The notes beneath the pieces are model-generated. The model made no database searches. It was not told where the DNA came from and saw only the letters and a program-made list of their open reading frames with translations. The position numbers were made by a program, and so were the translations under genes. Shown here in pieces: positions 45,882-57,310 of a stretch of DNA of 64,000 nt. Source of the stretch: Zantedeschia hybrid cultivar (lineage: Eukaryota > Streptophyta > Magnoliopsida > Alismatales > Araceae); assembly GCA_030544215.1 (NCBI GenBank), contig JARZZO010000013.1:1975001-2039000 (forward strand), given 5' to 3'. Each line of letters opens with the position of its first letter. The first letter of the stretch is position 1.

Positions 45882-47468
45882 TGATAGATATAGGTGGCCT
45901 CTAAGCCAATCACGAGGCACTTATTTCAATCTGGTTCAATAATAAATTGCATATATATTTCATTATGTAAATTGGCGTATTTATTATTAAGTCGCATAAT
46001 GAAATCCATGAATGTGTGCAACGGTCATCGGATTATGATGAAATTATAATAATGAGACCGATGACCTATAAACACATATTCTGAATTGTTTCTAATCGGA
46101 GGATGTTTGAAGAGGACATCAAACATCCGGTAAGACTAGTACAGGTTATTCCAGTTCATATGATGATGGTGACTGATCTCGTTAGTCACATGTGTGGAGA
46201 CACAATGGTGAACCTGTAGGTGCTCATTGGGGAATGAGTTCACTGAACAGATCTGGTATGAATCGTCGAATAGTAATTTACCTGACTGTCAATCGGCTTG
46301 ATTCATTGTCACAGTGGCGTGGTTGGTCCTTGGACTTGAGACACCAAAGACACCTTGTCGATGGACTTCTGGACTTTGACCTTGGCTTACGAATCCCTAT
46401 CCACGTGATTTCTAATAGTCAATGATCGGGTCCAGCGGAAGACATTCGAAGGTGATTGTGTGTTCAATAGAGGATCGTTCTCTCTCAGGTAATTGGAGAG
46501 AGAATGCTCAAGAATAGATCCGCAGGAGTCTCTGGTCAGAGCATACACAATATCAGAAAAGGTGTTTTCGAATATTGTACAGTGGAGTTTGGTTCAAGTG
46601 AGTTGACCATTTAGGATTTGACAGTTGACCATACCCTAGGTTAACTTGAGAGCATTGTGCGAACGAAGGATTATAGCCACGCGGTAACTGTGGACGGACA
46701 GGTTGCATGAGTGGGTTACTTAACCTCATTACCTTTCGGGATCATGCGGTGTTGCTTGGCATCCAACTTGATCAGAAGTCCGACCGAATTTTACATGAAA
46801 TGTTAATTCAGTTAAGTAATTAATTGATATCTAGATATTAATTAATCACAATAAGTCAATAACTAGTTATTGGACTTAACGGGTTGAAAATCGGACTGAT
46901 TAATGGGCCTAGAGGGTCATATGCAAATAGATTCTCAATCGGTGGTACTTAAGTGGGATTTATATTAACTCGGGGACTTTTGTGAAAAGTCACGCCGACT
47001 TAATATATATATATGCGCTGTTGAGAAACCCTAGGCCAAGCTCCAAGAGCTCTCAAGGCTGGCCGTCCCCCTCTCTCTCTCCTCCTCCTATGGGCGCCCC
47101 GTTCGAGGCGCCGAGAGACTTCCTGTCTCCGCCGCGCGCGTTTCCCGAGAGTCAGGAATTCCCGTTCGGATGATTCGGACATGGTTGCGGCGAGGATTCT
47201 TCAGCGACCGAGCTGATCTGGACGATGGATCGAGGACGAACCACCGTGAAGGATCACGTGGATACCGCTGGAGGTCGGACGCTTGTGCGGCTAGCGGCAT
47301 CGCCTCGACGGAACCGAAACGGTCGCGGATTCGATTCCGCGCAAAGTGATGAGATCACAACTTCGATTTTAAGTTTTAGTTTTCATTCCGAATCAGATCA
47401 GCTGGAATCGAACGGGATTCGGTTTGTTGCTTATGCTGCGTTCTTCACGCCCCGCCTGGATCCTAACA
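45882..47468 (+). mobile_element. Solo copia LTR, opposite orientation
   Basis: Start TGATAGATATAGGTGGCC and end GATCCTAACA correspond to the reverse complement of the copia LTRs at 20-40 kb. Shared landmarks include a gtaggtgctcattgg block (46214), ggacttctggactttgacc (46361-46379) and the family palindrome (47325-47340, one base changed). Flanking pentamers tcaat (45877-45881) and tcagt (47469-47473) agree at four of five bases. No PBS, polypurine tract or internal sequence adjoins it, so it is best read as a solo LTR of a related subfamily. An alternating ta-run at 47002-47014 is the likely TATA region. Confidence 0.72.
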
Positions 47469-48570
47469 TCAGTGACCTAAATGGGCTTGCACAGAAGCTG
47501 TTTGTGTAAATGCCTCAATAAACTGTAAATGCACTTTCTATAAAATTAACTTGCAGAGATTTGAAGGAGCTTTGCCATAGTACGTATTTTGTATTACTTT
47601 TTTTACTTAATATATTTTATATGCTTTTTAAAGTCTTTTACCAAGTTCCAATTTTTCAGTTCGGAAAACATCATCTTCCAATTTTTCACTTGAATTGGAC
47701 TACATGGTTGAATATGGAAGGTAATTAAAAGTGGAGATGAACCTTGTGGAATGTCATATATCCCAATATGATCCCTACTCACATACATAGGGAGGGAGAT
47801 GAGTTCGTAGAGGACATTAGATGCAGGACGAGTAAAACATTATAAACAGTCTTGTGTTAAGACATTCTTTAAGTCTGTTTATCAAACAAAAAAGTATATT
47901 AAGTTCTTAATCGTTTTCAACAGTTCTTTTAACACAATCAGATGTTAGACATGGAAAGTAGATTTCAGATATTCAGATTAAGATTTATCAAATGCCACCT
48001 TAGTCTTCGCTTTGATCTTTCTAGCCTCATAGGATGAAATGAAGTTGAGAAAGCTTCCCCACTTTGTGTAGCAAGTTCTCCCCGAGACATTGAATATAAA
48101 TAGTGGAAAATACTCTCTCACAAAGATAATTCTCAAACTGAAGTCTCATGGACAACATCCGCCCTTACTTATAATGAACTTTGCTTATTTTAATATAATA
48201 TAACTCCCAATTTATGGTGAATAATAACTTAATGTGAATGTGGACTTACCCTATGTAAGTCCAATTTAAATTGGAATTCGCCTAGATTTCTGTTGGAACA
48301 GACTCATCTAATATTGGCCTATTTTGAACCTCTAAACATTGTATTTGACGAAGGCACTCTTCTTAAAAGTTTTAGTTACTTAATTATCTTTCTAACAAGT
48401 GTAGGTTTGCCTTAATCGACATTTCAACTAACAGTTATGGCCAAAAAAAAAAGGGATTATTCACTGTAAATATGGACCTAATTAACTATATTTCTTAATG
48501 GAAGTAGACATAATTTATTAGACCTAGTGACCTAACTAAATCTTCTAGTTGAGTCGTAGTGGACTGACTC
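47469..48570. other. No recognisable gene
   Basis: Moderately AT-rich sequence with no conserved coding, RNA or repeat feature that I can support. Confidence 0.3.
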
Positions 48571-48865
48571 AAGGTGTGTTTTTCAAAACTTCTACTTGAA
48601 AGTCATTTTTGGCTTTCACTTCTTATACAGAATAACTTGAGGGAGAGAGGTTATAACTAATTTTGGTTTGCAAAAGTTAACTTTTTCATAACAATCTCAC
48701 TTTTTCTCTAATCTTGGAAGCTTTAGCTCATAACTTTTGATTGGAAGTTAAAACATAAGTAAAATATTACATAGATAGCTTTCAAGATCTAAGTACTTCC
48801 ACAAAAAATAACTAAATTGAACTACAAAAGTACTTCCAATTGGAAGTTGCGCCAAACATAGCCTT
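48571..48865. mobile_element. Possible MITE, 295 bp
   Basis: The left end aaggtgtgtttttcaaaactt and the reverse complement of the right end (aaggctatgtttggcgcaac) form an imperfect terminal inverted repeat. Inner phrases such as cttccaattggaag are themselves palindromic. No clear target duplication is visible. Confidence 0.4.
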
Positions 48866-48991
48866 AAAGTCTCTAAGTTCGTTAAGAGAGCCAGGCATAA
48901 CATGGTTCCCCTATGGCACCCCTGTAACTAGGTAGAAACCCCCAATGAAAAATTGAAGCATATCCACCATTGAACAAACAAAGAAACACAA

Positions 48992-49167
48992 GGAACGAGA
49001 TCATCTGGATCGATCTGTCTGGACTGTGGTGTGCCCCCAGACATACCAAAAAGAAGGTGAATAGGTCATTTCCTTTTGAAATGATGGGGCTGGACACGTA
49101 TATCACCTTTTGATGTATCTGAGGGCACACCAAGGTCCAGACAGATCAGTCCAAATGATCTCGTTCC
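48992..49167. mobile_element. Hairpin MITE with about 68-bp arms
   Basis: Left arm GGAACGAGATCATCTGG...CTGTCTGGAC...TGGTGTGCCC and the reverse complement of the right arm (GGAACGAGATCATTTGG...CTGTCTGGAC...TGGTGTGCCC) match at most positions over about 68 bp, around a loop of about 40 bp. The RNA would fold into one long hairpin. No convincing target duplication could be chosen. Confidence 0.7.
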
Positions 49168-49414
49168 GACATCCAATTAAACCTTGTCAAGCCACAAAAT
49201 CCTGAAGCTCCAATTAACTCCCAGAAGATCCACGATCAATAGCTGCTTGGGCTCCTCTAGAAGTTCGTTGATTGTGACCGGCACGAGTATGTTTTCTTGT
49301 TGTCACTTAGAGCCTTCATTATGGGCAAATCTTGCTGCACCACCAGAGGGTGGTCGCCAAATGGTGTTTTTATTTTTATTTTTAAAAAAGAATTGCTTTT
49401 TAGTTGATTTAAAA

Positions 49415-49590
49415 TTGACCTACATGTCCGTACCATCCAATCGGACGATCTTAAAAAATGGTAAAATTTAAAAAACCTACTCCTAATGAACACTAAAAAA
49501 TGTTGTTTTTTACTATTCATTGGGGCTTAGTTTTTTATTTTTTTTATTTTTTAGATCATCGAATTGATAATTGTACGAACATATCAATCT
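49415..49590. repeat. Near-palindromic hairpin repeat, copy 3 (best preserved)
   Basis: The left half (gacctacatgtccgtacc, cggacgatcttaaaaaatgg, cctaatgaacactaaaaaatg) is an imperfect inverted copy of the right half (ttttttactattcattgggg, tttttagatcatcgaattg, gtacgaacatatcaatct). Arms are close to 85 bp with almost no loop. Confidence 0.65.
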
Positions 49591-50115
49591 AGTTAGGATT
49601 CACCAAAAAAAATTATTGTTTTTTTCAAATAAAAATACTATTAGGCGGTGTAGGACTATCTGACAGTGCCGCAAGTCGAACTCCATTATTATTCTCCTCC
49701 GATTTGCTTCCCCATGGGGAATGCAATTCGCTGTCTCTTGCAGCTTGATGTTTGTAGGATTGTAGGTTCTCTTTTAAAGATCTGTATTAAAATAAGGGAT
49801 CTTTTGCTTTGATAATTGAATTGGTGTTTTATATAAAATAAGGAATATGAACTAGATAAAGCAAATAAAGAGTAAAATACATAAAATAATTATAACTAAT
49901 TCCTTTTGTAATTGTAACCAAAATAAGTAATTATTCAAGTTTTTTATTTGTTTGAACTATTCGTTTTAGTTTATTTTGGAATAGACCTTTCTTACCTGAA
50001 AGAAAGAGTTGGAACAATGGAGCAGGTTGGGATGTGTAATCCAAATAGGTCTTCTCATTCTAAACCTATTCCTATGCTTACCTAGCTAAACCCAGTGGTG
50101 GAAGTAGAACTCTGC

Positions 50116-50128
50116 GGGGGGGGGGGGG
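50116..50128 (+). repeat. G homopolymer, 13 bases
   Basis: Thirteen consecutive G follow cagtggtggaagtagaactctgc. That phrase itself resembles a hAT-MITE end, so this may be a fragment of a second element lying against the one at 50158. Confidence 0.8.
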
Positions 50129-50157
50129 AGATCGTTTGGGGCATTCATCTCTACGAT

Positions 50158-50390
50158 TAGTGGCGGATGTAAAAATTTTGTCCAGTGGGGTCACTCGGAC
50201 ATTAAGTCATAAGCATGACTTGGTCAGTGAGGCCTTGGGCTAGGTCATATGGAGTTCTAAGTTAGGCCAAGAGGATCCTGGAGTGGGTCAGTGAGATCTT
50301 AGACTAGACTACTTTGGATTGAGCCAATGAATTTGGCAAAATCCAGTGGGGTCCCAGGACCCCACTGGATTAACACTGGATCCACCACTG
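50158..50390. mobile_element. hAT-like MITE, 233 bp
   Basis: Ends TAGTGGCGGAT... and ...ATCCACCACTG are inverted repeats, with an inner shared ccagtggggtc on both sides. Flanking octamers tctacgat (50150-50157) and tccatgat (50391-50398) match at six of eight bases, the differences being C/T transitions, consistent with a decayed 8-bp hAT duplication. It has no coding capacity. Confidence 0.65.
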
Positions 50391-51745
50391 TCCATGATCG
50401 AGGACTTGCTACATGCAAGTAAGATGGCCCAGCTCTTCGTAGATGCTGCAGGATGCTCGCACGCTCAATATGTGTTCGAAGGCAAAGGGTTAGTAGAATT
50501 TTTCTTTGTTGTCGCTTGGGATCGCTCTGAAAGAATCGGATTGGCCTGGATGTACCTTTCTCTGGATTTTTGTATGAGTGCTAAAATTTTATTATTTGGA
50601 ATTTACTTTGTAAATCTTCATGAATGTAGTAGGTCCTACAAATGTGTAAATTTTAACTAATAAAATTTCAAGCTTCAAATAAAGATCCAAGAAAAGAATT
50701 CAGGTGATCTCATTCTCCCTCTAATTAAGGGGTTTTGTCCAAGTTGATTGCAACACATCTTGGGGCAAACATCTGGAGTGACCCAACAAGGGTAGCTATG
50801 TGACTATGTCCATGTTACCTGGCATAGCCACTATGGCTATCTTGTCCCAGGGGCATTTGCACCCCCCACCCCCCCCCCCTTTCTTTTTTTTTTTTTCATT
50901 TTTTCACATATATTAATATAAATTATTGTATTTGGATGTAGAGCTCTAACTGTCACATATTGTTATAAATACTCTTGATATTCTTAACTACAAAGGTTTC
51001 AATTATACTTTTTTCATCAAAATGTCATGAATTCTAACCAAATATGCAAAAAAGAGGCATATATCTATATTCTTATTCATGTCGTTGCTGTGCATTTATA
51101 GTATAATGACTCTCAATTAGTGCCCTGTGCTCATGTTTATCATTAAGATTACTTTCAAATGTCAAAAAGATAACAAATACTTTGAAATGTATATCCATTT
51201 ACTTACATTAAGTACTCATCAAGCTCAGAATAATCATTCAGCACATATCATTGAATATTATTATAATCAACTTGATCAAGAGTTCTGAGATTCTTGCCAC
51301 CAAAAGGATGAGTGACAATTTATTTTCATGTCATCCTTGATCTCCATCATAATTCCACTCAGATTGATTAAATCTTTTTTCAATCTTATTTAAGTACATG
51401 GAGCAGAATGTCAAACATTCATAGTTGATATATGCTTCTACAATAGATCCCTCAGAGCGAGCTTTTTTTCGCACGAAACATTTAAGCTTGCATAAGAACC
51501 TAGTATCTGAATTCAAATATTAGTCAAATGTATATCTAACATATGTATTTGAGAAAAAATATATGTTATATAATTACCTTATGCATTTCCTAAATATAAT
51601 ATGCATACTAGAGAGGGTATATTGATCACATCTTAAAGCATAAAAGAAACTATAATTTCATGCAATTAATGATCAATACTACATACACATATAGGCAATT
51701 CAATTACAATAAAAGAATGAACCCCCTCCCTTTAATTATCAGTAA
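50391..51745. other. No recognisable gene; poly-C/poly-T tract
   Basis: A short open frame (50346-50660) of 104 residues overlaps the MITE end and continues beyond it; I recognise no family in it. A run of C and T (about 50863-50896) is present. Nothing else can be supported. Confidence 0.3.
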
Positions 51746-52046
51746 GTGTGGCCAATATAAATTAAACAAAAAAATAGTCGGATAGCCGGTGTCCTAGTTA
51801 GTCCATCATCCAGATAGAAAAAGATCAACAATTTTAAGTTCAAAGTCCATGCACAGTCTAAAAATAATTACATCATTTTTATTATACAACTTGGGAACCG
51901 ATATCAATCGGCCCCTGAATAATTACAACAAAATTGGACTTTAAAAAAAAAGAACTTCACGTCAAGATAGATTATCTATAGTCTCCAATGAGTCTCTAAA
52001 AAATTAACACTTTGGGACACCGGTTATCCGTCTTATTGGCCACACA
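51746..52046. mobile_element. MITE with GTGTGGCCAAT termini, about 300 bp
   Basis: The left end gtgtggccaata...cggatagccggtgtcc and the reverse complement of the right end (gtgtggccaataagacggataaccggtgtccc) match apart from about 15 extra AT bases in the left arm. It has no coding capacity. Superfamily not assigned because the target duplication is unclear. It lies 15 bases from the next MITE. Confidence 0.5.
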
Positions 52047-52060
52047 CACAACCATGCAAT

Positions 52061-52647
52061 TAGGGCTGCAAACGAGCCGAGTCGAGTTGTACTCTGTTCA
52101 AGCTTAGTTTAATTAATTTTAATCGAGTTCAAGTTCAAGTCGAGCTTTTATAATAGTTTTTCAAGTTTGGTTCATTTAGATATTAAACGAGCTCGAGCCA
52201 AGTATCGAGTAGCTCGCGAGCTTAATGATTCTGTGATATATTTAATTCAATTTTTTTTATTTTAAATATATAAACTCAGGTAAAACTATAGTGAGTAGCA
52301 AGTCGTTTGTGTCCTTAGCTATTTGATAGAAAATTCTACAAGATATTAGAATATCTTCTTAATTAAGATTATTCATGATCTTAATGAGTACTTAAAAAAG
52401 ATCTTAATGAGCATTTAAATGAGCTCTTAATGAATATTAAAACAGGCTCTTAACGAGTACTTAAATGAGCTTGTTCACGAGCATATTCGAGCCGAGTTCA
52501 CTTGTATTCAAGCTTGACTCGTTTAATGAACTGAGCTCAATTTTTTGTTCAAACTTGTTTATTTAACTTAATAAACGAGTTGAATCGAGCTCTTATCAAG
52601 CAGTCTTACGAGTTGTTCATCGAGCGTATTGGTTCATTTGCAGCCTA
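52061..52647. mobile_element. hAT-like MITE, 587 bp, perfect 8-bp target duplication
   Basis: Termini TAGGGCTGCAAACGAGCC and (reverse complement of the right end) TAGGCTGCAAATGAACC. Flanks CATGCAAT at 52053-52060 and 52648-52655 are identical, the 8-bp duplication expected of hAT transposition. The interior is rich in cgagctcgag- and gttcaagct-type phrases, with no transposase. Confidence 0.8.
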
Positions 52648-52912
52648 CATGCAATATTAACATAATGTTCATGTAATTTCATGATAATGATATTCCCCCC
52701 TTTAATTTTTGTAAAATTAATTTACATGAAATTACATGCTATTTGAAACAAAATATTACATGATATGTTTATTTGCATTGTGTTCGGATTCCAAAAAAAA
52801 AAAAAATTACGCATGGCCCTAATAATAAATAACGTAATCAAACCTTAATAATGAGCACAAGAATTTCTTTTTTAATTGATAATCAAAAAAAATATTTTTG
52901 ATAAAAAAAATG

Positions 52913-53285
52913 TAGGTGTGCCCTTGCAACACTGCATGTGTAGGGTGCACCCCTGTTGCGCCTGTGAGTGCAGGGTGTTGCCCTTGTCGCGCTTGGGCAT
53001 GTAGGGCATACCCCTGCGCACGCCGATGGGCACGCAGGGTGTGCCCCTGCTGCGTGCAAGCACGTAGGGTGCACCCCTGCCAATCCCGGTGCATGCAGGG
53101 TCTGCCCTGCCATGCCCAGGTGTACATGGTGCACCCCTGCCGTGCCCGGTGCGGACAGGGCGCGCCTTGCTGCACCTGGGCATGTAGGGTGCGTCCTGCC
53201 ACACCTAGGCATGTAGGGCGCCCCCTACTGTGCCTAGGCGTGAGCAGGGTGCGCACCAGCCGCGCGTACGCGTGTAGGGCTAGAC
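52913..53285 (+). repeat. Degenerate minisatellite, 30-31 bp unit, about 12 copies
   Basis: A tagggtgcacccctgc-type core recurs at about 52943, 52973, 53003, 53034, 53066, 53096, 53127, 53157, 53188, 53217, 53248 and 53278. Mean step is 30.5 bp. GC-rich within an AT-rich setting. All six frames are rather open because the unit lacks A/T-rich stop triplets, so the Cys-rich or Gly/Ala-rich reading frames here are not evidence for a protein. Confidence 0.88.
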
Positions 53286-53343
53286 CACACAATTTTTTTT
53301 TCAATTATAAGCACTCAACGTAGAATTATAACGAACAACTTGA

Positions 53344-53354
53344 CTTTGATACTA
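53344..53354 (-). promoter_or_regulatory. Degenerate Met-tRNA primer-binding site
   Basis: The plus strand ctttgatacta is two transitions from ctctgatacca, the form seen beside both copia LTRs. It lies one base before a TGTTGATATC sequence that could be an LTR terminus at 53356. Confidence 0.4.
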
Positions 53355-53355
53355 C

Positions 53356-54000
53356 TGTTGATATCAAATCAAACAATTTGAGAGAGAACAAATACGATAC
53401 CTTGTTACGTGTGCAGAGTCCCCATGGGCAGAGCAGCGGGATCGATTTCCTCAATATGCATGGATCGTACTCGTCATCTTGCAAAAACGAAGGGATCGTC
53501 CTCGTCATCCTAGACGGCTGCCAGAGTCATCCACTTCTTCTACGCAGCAAGTTCTTAGAGTCACGGTAGTTCCCTAAGGAAACAGAAAGAGAGAGAGGAG
53601 GGAAGAGGAGAGGGAGGTTCTTGGTGGAGGAGGAATAGAGGGAGGAGAGAGCTCACATATCTGTGTCTTCTCATTCCCAAAAGACTCATTCTTTTATACT
53701 TGTAAGTCTCCTATGGACTCTACAAGTCCTTGAATTTATCCTCTCATAAGGAGAGAGTCATAAAGAAACTTATCCACCACCAATGTAGGTATGCATGGGA
53801 GTCCTTCCCAGCTTACACTTACGTACAAATATTGCACATGGATATAAGATGTAAAATATGGTAGAGTTCTTGAAACCAAGTCGGTAACGATGCTTCAATA
53901 GAAGGAACAAGATATATGTTGAATCGATAGCTTCTTCACTCTCTTCTTCATATATAGCCATACGTGAATACACGTTTGTGTACATACTACATGCATCCCT
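53356..54000 (-). mobile_element. Probable LTR of an old retroelement (right end undefined)
   Basis: It begins TGTTGATATC next to the degenerate PBS, as the copia LTRs do. The minisatellite at 52913-53285 would then lie in this element's leader. No second LTR or pol was found, and the right boundary is a guess. Confidence 0.3.
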
Positions 54001-54106
54001 CCATAAAAATGATTATCTTCAAAGAAAGATCCATGCATTTACGGTAGTGTTCTCTCAGCACACAACATCTGCGAGGGGTATACCAATAAACTTATTTATA
54101 TAAAGT

Positions 54107-54157
54107 TCTCTCTCTCTCTCTCTCTCTCTACATTATATATATATATATGTATATATG

Positions 54158-54229
<72 letters not shown>
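54107..54229 (+). repeat. Compound microsatellite (CT)n-(AT)n-(GT)n
   Basis: CT dinucleotides (54107-54129), then AT-rich runs with tatgtatata variants, then an uninterrupted AT run, then GT repeats to 54229. Such a tract is likely to vary in length. Confidence 0.95.
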
Positions 54230-54667
54230 GAGGAAATGAAATACATAATTATTCAAAAAATTTAAGGGACAAGCTATCAATTCATGAGTTGGAACTTATT
54301 TTGTAACCCTCATTATCACCAATATATAGTTCGTATTCTGATTTGCTAAACTAACATAGTTTCACTAGTTGGCATATGAAGATTCATATGGATATCTGAA
54401 CAAATAGCCAGAATTCATTTACAGCTCTACAAACTTTGCTTAATTACTGGAGCCTTATCCAAGAACTTGTGTTCAATTAAGGCGCTAGTCATCTGTCGAC
54501 AATACTAAAATTGATCATGTTCAAACCATTCTTCTATAGTGATGCTTACCTTGCCCAAACCATGATATGTTTCAGTCGGAAAGAAAATAATGATGCATAG
54601 ACTCGGTTTCTCTGAAGATCGCTCACATCGAAGCATGTGTTAGTCAAGTAAAATTGCATGTCATATT

Positions 54668-56320
54668 AGACCTTAAAGTGTTTATCATCCCTAGGCAAGA
54701 ATAATCCATAGATGTTGCTGGTATATCCCCTAAATCTTTATTGATGAAGGGAATTAATAAATCATGGCCTCTCCTTTTTTTTTCCCCTTTTTGTAACCCG
54801 AAATCATCTAGTTTAATTTCTTGGGCATGTCATTAAATTTATCATTAAATTAATATTTAATTTGTCATAGAATACCACAAAATGCTGTAAAATATTATTG
54901 CATTTCTAGGATGAGACATAAAATGTATGTTTTTTTTATTTTATGTCAAACCAAATGACTCCTAAGTGCAAGGAGATAAGTTGGGGTGTGTGGAGGGTTT
55001 TCTCCTCCTGCCCCAAGGGCCATATAAAGATGAATGAAACCCCTACCACCCAAGACCCCAAAGAAACAAAAAAAATTAAAAATTAAAAATCCAAGGGAAG
55101 GTAAAACAGACCTGTCCACTGTTAATTCACCACTAACATCTCTTGGCGGCTATTAAGGTGAATACATTACACTACTTGTCATACCATCGCATGTAGATTA
55201 GCTACTTAATTAGCCAGCCTGCAGCGTTGTTTCATCTCGATGCAGAGATGACATGAGGTTTCCGTTCCCCGCATGAGATCATATAACCGAAGGCTTAAAA
55301 TCCACATGTAAGCAGGAAGGTTTCTTCGTAATTTCAATCAGACACAAGGAGTCTGACTCCACATGATTAAACTGAAATGCCTATTTCCTGATTTATCAAG
55401 AATTGCTATATACCAATTAAATGTAGCACCTCTAATAAGGGTCTGTTTGGTTACACGAAAAATATAATAGGAGGGAAATGATTTTATGAGAAAATACATT
55501 TACAAGAAAAGTGAAAACAAAATTTGTCATTTGGTACTCAAGAAAATATTTTCAGTTCTTTTGAAAAACAACATTCCATCGTTATATCCCATGGATGCCA
55601 AAATCAGGAAAAAGGAGGGAATCAATGAATTAAGTTTTCCGTTGACTTGATTTTTACGGATTACCAAACAAGTGAGTGAGATATACTTTTGACCTATTTT
55701 ATGTGAAAACAAATGGACCCTAATTGTGTTCGAGTAGATGCACATTTGGCTTTCAGATCCAGGATAAAAACTGAACTTCTTAAGACCGCTTTCTTTAATG
55801 GCCCTACAATGGCATTAATAACTTGGTCACCATGGCTCCCAGAATTTAATTTCCTCACTGAATCATTTCTGCTTGTCATCATCTTACAACTTAATGGGGC
55901 ATATCAGTTGCTACTTACCTATTTCTTTGTCTCAGGGAGTCTGTTTACGAAGACATCCGCATTGCTCCACCAAGGGAAACTGAGAATTGATATGCCTGAA
56001 GAGTGTTTCTTTGATAGACTTCAACAATATGGACGATTAAAATTTGTCTTCTGAGATAAGTCTGCATATAAAGACATGGGAATCTCAGAGACCTGCTAGA
56101 TTGATAGGCAATCACTTGAGCAACAATATCACTACTCACGATAGTTCTCATTTTAGGTTCTGAAACACTGAGCAGTCAAACAAATATTCACACCTCTTTA
56201 TATACATTAATCATGATTAAAACAAAAAAAGCAAGCAAACAAAGTAGGATTTCCAGTGGGCAAATTTGTAAGACATCAAACTAGGATGCTTGTGTCGTGC
56301 ACTCATGAGAGAGAGAGAGA
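54668..56320. repeat. Diverged tandem duplication, copy 1
   Basis: Blocks such as gtttatcatccctaggc-agaat, aagggaaggtaaa, ctaacatctcttggc, gtagatgcacat, ggttctgaaac and catgattaaaacaaaaa appear in the same order in copy 2. Copy 1 is longer because it contains a Tourist MITE (55439-55720) and about 250 bp (about 55745-55995) that copy 2 lacks. An open frame at 55713-56054 lies across the latter. I recognise no protein in it. Confidence 0.8.
55439..55720. mobile_element. Tourist-like MITE, 282 bp, with an empty site in the sister copy
   Basis: Termini GGGTCTGTTTGGTTACAC and the reverse complement GGGTCCATTTGTTTTCAC are the Tourist (PIF/Harbinger) form. It is flanked by TAA on both sides (55436-55438, 55721-55723). 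The duplicated copy at 56945-56957 reads cctctaattgtg without the element, a direct view of the unoccupied target. Confidence 0.85.
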
Positions 56321-56399
56321 GAGAGAAAATGGAATTTGTAAGTAATTGTTCCAATCTTAGATATTACTGAAGGATGGTTAAAAAAGTGGCATGAGATAT

Positions 56400-57257
56400 T
56401 GGGAACCAAAGCGTTTATCATCCCTAGGCGAGAATAGACCATAGATTTGCTGGTCTGTGGCCTAATTTTTTTCTTGATCAGGAGAACAAATGGTCATTCC
56501 TTTTTCCCCTTTTGATCCAAAATCTTGTCTAGTTCCTCAAGCAGGCCCTTACATTTATTATTAAGTGCAAGAAGGTAAGTAGTTACATTCGAAGGGAAGG
56601 TAAACCAGACCCATCCAGTGTTAGCTCACCTCTAACATCTCTTGGCAGCGCCTGAGCTGAATGGTTAACACTACTTGTCATAGCATCGATCCCATTTGTA
56701 GGTTGGCTAGCCAGCTAAGCCTGCAGCCTTGTTTGATGCAGAACGTATTGAAATGAGATTTCAGTTAATTTCCTGCAAGAGATCTCACTGAAGCCTTAAA
56801 ATCCATGGTAATTAAGCAGGAAGGATTCTTCGTAATATATTTCAATGAGACGTAAACGAATTCGGCTACATAAGAGAAAAGTAAAATGCCTAGCTATTCC
56901 CTCACCTCTAAGAATTGCTCTGTCCCAGAGAAATATAATATAGTACCTCTAATTGTGCTAGAGTAGATGCACATCTTGTAGAATGTTTCTCTGATAGCCT
57001 TCAGCAATACGACTGGTTAAAGACTTGACTTCTGAGATATTTCTGCGTATATATGGTAATCTTAAAAACCTGTTAGATCGACTGGGCAATCACCTGAACA
57101 TATCACAACTCACAACAGTTCTCACTTCAGGTTCTGAAACATTGAGTAATCAAACAACATGCTGTGTATACATTGGTCATGATTAAAACAAAAAGGTAAG
57201 CAAACAAGAGGTGGGATTTCGAAGAGACCAAAATTCATAAGACATTAAACTAGGATT

Positions 57258-57305
<48 letters not shown>

Positions 57306-57310
57306 CTGAT
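56400..57310. repeat. Diverged tandem duplication, copy 2
   Basis: It shares the ordered blocks listed for copy 1 with many substitutions and indels, and lacks both the MITE and the 250-bp segment. It ends in a (GT)n(GA)n tract (57260-57304). Copy 1 ends in a shorter GA tract (56308-56327), so the microsatellite is part of the duplicated unit. Confidence 0.8.

Noticed and set aside
52819..53323. Cys-rich or Gly/Ala-rich protein of 110-160 residues
   Set aside because: Frames on both strands are open across the GC-rich minisatellite. The unit length varies between 29 and 32 bp, so no frame follows the repeat.
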